Source: Acidobacteriaceae bacterium (GTDB taxonomy: Bacteria; Acidobacteriota; Terriglobia; Bryobacterales; Bryobacteraceae). Taken from it: a stretch of 32,739 bases of DNA. The stretch spans positions 1-32,739 of the forward strand of contig JAFAMD010000029.1 of assembly GCA_019233755.1 (NCBI GenBank), given 5' to 3'. The notes beneath the pieces are model-generated. The model saw nothing but the letters and a program-made list of their open reading frames with translations. It did not search any database and was not told the DNA's origin. The translations under genes were made by a program, and so were the position numbers. This document shows, piece after piece, positions 30,415 to 32,739 of this stretch; position 1 is the stretch's first letter, and each line of letters begins with the position of its first letter.

Positions 30415-32739
30415 ATGGTGCGGAATTGCTACGGGACCACGGCGCACATTGCCTGCCTCCGAGGAGCGCTTCTTGGGATGCTGGCCTTGTTCCTTCCCGG
30501 TGGCTGCTCTGCCGGCGCGCAGAAGATCACCGATGGTCTAGTAAAGCCTCCGGTGATCGACAAACACGATATCCGCTTCACCCTGCTCTCCGTCAACGGA
30601 GAATCGCTTCAGAGCCGGATAAAAAATATTGTGCAGGATGACTATGGGTTCCTGTGGTTCGGAACTTTCGATGGCTTATACAGGTATGACGGCTACACTC
30701 TTAAACCCTACCGCCATGAGCGCGGAAACCCGAATAGCGTGGATGACGATACCATCCTGGCTCTTTACAAAGATCGTGACGGCAGCCTCTGGATTGGCTC
30801 CAGGTATGGAGGACTCGACAGGCTGGATCCCAGCCGGGACACTTTCACGCACTATCGCCATAATTCCGCAAATCCAGGAAGCTTAGCCAACGACAATGTC
30901 AATTGCGTCTATCGTGATCGTAGCGGCACATTGTGGATCGGTACGAGCGATGGGCTCGACCGCATGGAGCCGGCGAGCGAAACTTTTGTCCATTACAGGC
31001 ACGACCCTCACGACCCAGGAAGCCTGAGCAACAACAGCGTCAACTTCACTTACGAAGATCGGCAAGGGAATCTTTGGATCAGCACTGCCTGGGGCCTCAA
31101 CAAGCTGGAGCGCGCCACCGGCCGTTTTGTACACTTTCTGCATGATCCGGCAAACCCGCACAGCATCGGTCACAATTATGTGAATTTCATTCTCGAGGAT
31201 CGATCAGGCGTTCTGTGGTTAGCTTCGCCGCTAGGCAGCGGGTTGAGCGCCTTGAACGTCAAAACTGGCGAGTTCACACGATACTCGTTCCACTCTGAGG
31301 AACCATCGAGTCAAAGCGTGGTGGGTGCGAACAAGGTCTTTGAAGACCGGGACGGCGCGCTCTGGGTGTGTACAGTAGACCGCGGATTACTTAAGCTAGA
31401 CCGCGAACGCAAAACGTTCACCCGCTATTCCAAAGAGCCCGGAAATCCGGACAGCCTGCCGCACGATACCGTCCAATCATTATTCGAAGATGCAGAAGGA
31501 GTAATGTGGGTGGGCACCCAAAGCGGGTTGAGCCGGTTCCAGCGCAGGCCACCCTCGTTTGTGAACTACAAGCATGAGGCTGGCAACCCGGACAGTCTCC
31601 GCAACGACATGATCTGGTCCGTACGGGCCGACACCCAGGGATTTCTTTGGAATGGGAACGAAGACGGCCTTAACCGGCTGGATCGAAGAACGGGGGAATT
31701 TACTTTCTACCAGCACGCTGACAAAGATCCGCATAGCCTTTCGTATAACAAGGTTGCAGCCATTCGCGAAGACCAGTCAGGCACCCTGTGGTTTGGCACG
31801 TACGGTGGAGGGCTGGACCGTTTTGATCGCACAACGGGACAATTTTTTGCCTACCGGCACGACCCGAGAAACTCTGCCAGTTTGAGCAGCGATTCTGTTC
31901 TCTCGTTGCTAGTTGACCGGCAGGGGACGCTGTGGGTGGGGACCCAGGGCGGAGGGCTAGATCGCTTTGACGCGAGAACAGAACGCTTCACTTCCTACCT
32001 GAACGATCCGCCGAATCCGGATCTGTTGTTAGAGGACTTATTCGAGGATCGAACGGGAATGTTGTGGGTGGGTACCCAGGATAACGGGCTGGAACGGTTC
32101 GACCCCAAGACCGAACAGGTCACGGTTTATCAGCATAAGTCCGATGACCAGCACAGCCTTAGCAACAACCGGGTGAATGCCATCCTGGAAGACCGCCAGG
32201 GACGGTTGTGGATCGGCACCGATGGAGGCCTTAATTTACTGGATCGAAGCCGGGGGACTTTCACGATCTTTACCACTAAGGAAGGGCTGCCCGATAACGC
32301 TGTCAGGTCGATTCTGGAAGGCGATCATGGCTATCTGTGGCTGGACACGCACAACGGGCTCAGCCGGTTTGATCCGAAGACGGGTGCCTTTCGTAACTAT
32401 TCCGAATCGGATGGCGTGGCCGGCAATTTTCTTAATCCGTACGCAGCCGAAGGTAGCTGCCGAACTTCGAACGGTGAAATGGTTCTTGGCTCGAGCAGCG
32501 GGGTGACGACATTCTATCCGGATCGGATTTTCGATAATCCATATGTTCCGCCCGTCGAGTTGACTGATTTCCTTCTGTTCAATAAGCCGGTTCCTCAGGG
32601 CAGAGACTCACCACTTAGCCGGTCAATCTGGGCGACTGATTCCATCACATTGACGCATCGTCAGAGTATTTTCACGCTGGAGTTCGCCGCCTTGAGTTAT
32701 ATGGCCCCGGAAAGGAACCGCTACCGCTATCGGCTGGAA
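30415..32739 (+). CDS. two-component regulator propeller/Y_Y_Y sensor protein, 3' end beyond window
   Basis: The frame is open from 30415 to the last base (775 codons, no stop). The ATG at 30415 is the first in-frame ATG after a stop at 30316; it gives a signal peptide or anchor (RGALLGMLALFLPGGCSAGAQ), while ATG 30478 would cut into it. The sensor region consists of about 14 Reg_prop blades (DRQG.LWIGT..GL.RLD every 45-50 residues), i.e. two seven-bladed propellers, from about residue 50 to 700. The Y_Y_Y domain begins near PPVELTDFLLFNKPV and runs off the end at RNRYRYRLE. In known members a TM helix and a histidine kinase (often a hybrid HTCS), LytTR or GGDEF output follows; which one applies cannot be seen here. 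A periplasmic sensor for glycans is the usual role. Divergent from nikR. Confidence 0.92.
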   Translation, partial: MVRNCYGTTAHIACLRGALLGMLALFLPGGCSAGAQKITDGLVKPPVIDKHDIRFTLLSVNGESLQSRIKNIVQDDYGFLWFGTFDGLYRYDGYTLKPYRHERGNPNSVDDDTILALYKDRDGSLWIGSRYGGLDRLDPSRDTFTHYRHNSANPGSLANDNVNCVYRDRSGTLWIGTSDGLDRMEPASETFVHYRHDPHDPGSLSNNSVNFTYEDRQGNLWISTAWGLNKLERATGRFVHFLHDPANPHSIGHNYVNFILEDRSGVLWLASPLGSGLSALNVKTGEFTRYSFHSEEPSSQSVVGANKVFEDRDGALWVCTVDRGLLKLDRERKTFTRYSKEPGNPDSLPHDTVQSLFEDAEGVMWVGTQSGLSRFQRRPPSFVNYKHEAGNPDSLRNDMIWSVRADTQGFLWNGNEDGLNRLDRRTGEFTFYQHADKDPHSLSYNKVAAIREDQSGTLWFGTYGGGLDRFDRTTGQFFAYRHDPRNSASLSSDSVLSLLVDRQGTLWVGTQGGGLDRFDARTERFTSYLNDPPNPDLLLEDLFEDRTGMLWVGTQDNGLERFDPKTEQVTVYQHKSDDQHSLSNNRVNAILEDRQGRLWIGTDGGLNLLDRSRGTFTIFTTKEGLPDNAVRSILEGDHGYLWLDTHNGLSRFDPKTGAFRNYSESDGVAGNFLNPYAAEGSCRTSNGEMVLGSSSGVTTFYPDRIFDNPYVPPVELTDFLLFNKPVPQGRDSPLSRSIWATDSITLTHRQSIFTLEFAALSYMAPERNRYRYRLE

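Overview
The window is about 32.7 kb of moderately GC-rich (by eye near 60%), densely coded bacterial chromosome. The gene content points to Acidobacteriota, most likely a Solibacter/Bryobacter-like lineage. Reasons: many secreted TPR proteins, paired FG-GAP/ASPIC-UnbV proteins, a choice-of-anchor-D-type secreted protein, an N-terminal 'LKE..VFDR....D..VR' domain on a membrane-anchored protein, secreted glycoside hydrolases with Tat-like leaders, and a 'two-component regulator propeller' protein. This assignment rests on remembered family distributions, not on a search. I see no rRNA, tRNA, transposase, phage gene or CRISPR array.

Layout. (1) 1-2254: an intergenic repeat copy and a 701-aa secreted TPR protein (-). 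(2) 2404-9638 (+): miaA, a TolB/FlgO-like TPR protein overlapping it, a PP2C-type Ser/Thr phosphatase, three secreted proteins of unknown function (Ig-like plus TM; unrecognised; choice-of-anchor-D-like), and thiD. (3) 9639-10321: a 683-bp gene-free stretch with a second copy of the 1-133 repeat and several short direct and inverted repeats. (4) 10322-14673 (-): a three-gene operon of two ASPIC/UnbV proteins and a TPR protein, divergent from a fourth TPR gene (14710-15876, +) across only 36 bp. (5) 15885-17315 (-): a GH30 glycosidase, divergent from 17518-18813 (+), a protein with the topology of a membrane-anchored one-component regulator. (6) 18967-24120 (+): a three-subunit membrane-bound formate dehydrogenase. 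(7) 24324-28561 (+): GH29 alpha-L-fucosidase, FucP fucose/H+ symporter and GH27 alpha-galactosidase, facing a LacI-family regulator (28563-29585, -). (8) 29864-30292 (-): NikR, divergent from a large secreted propeller sensor (30415 to beyond the window end).

The most striking feature is in the formate dehydrogenase. Its catalytic subunit is interrupted by an in-frame TGA at 19534-19536, exactly where this family carries its Cys/Sec ligand. The TGA is followed at once by a two-tier hairpin with a GGTCT apical loop, very like the E. coli fdhF SECIS element. I therefore annotate one 1091-aa selenoprotein rather than two ORFs, which implies that the organism has selA, selB, selC and selD outside this window.

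How the genes fit together: the fucosidase, FucP and alpha-galactosidase form a compact glycan-scavenging unit (release fucose and galactose, import fucose) probably controlled by the adjacent LacI regulator. The formate dehydrogenase would feed formate electrons through its Fe-S subunit and NrfD anchor into the quinone pool. The TPR/UnbV block and the secreted proteins after the phosphatase are co-oriented, tightly spaced envelope modules with no assignable biochemical role.
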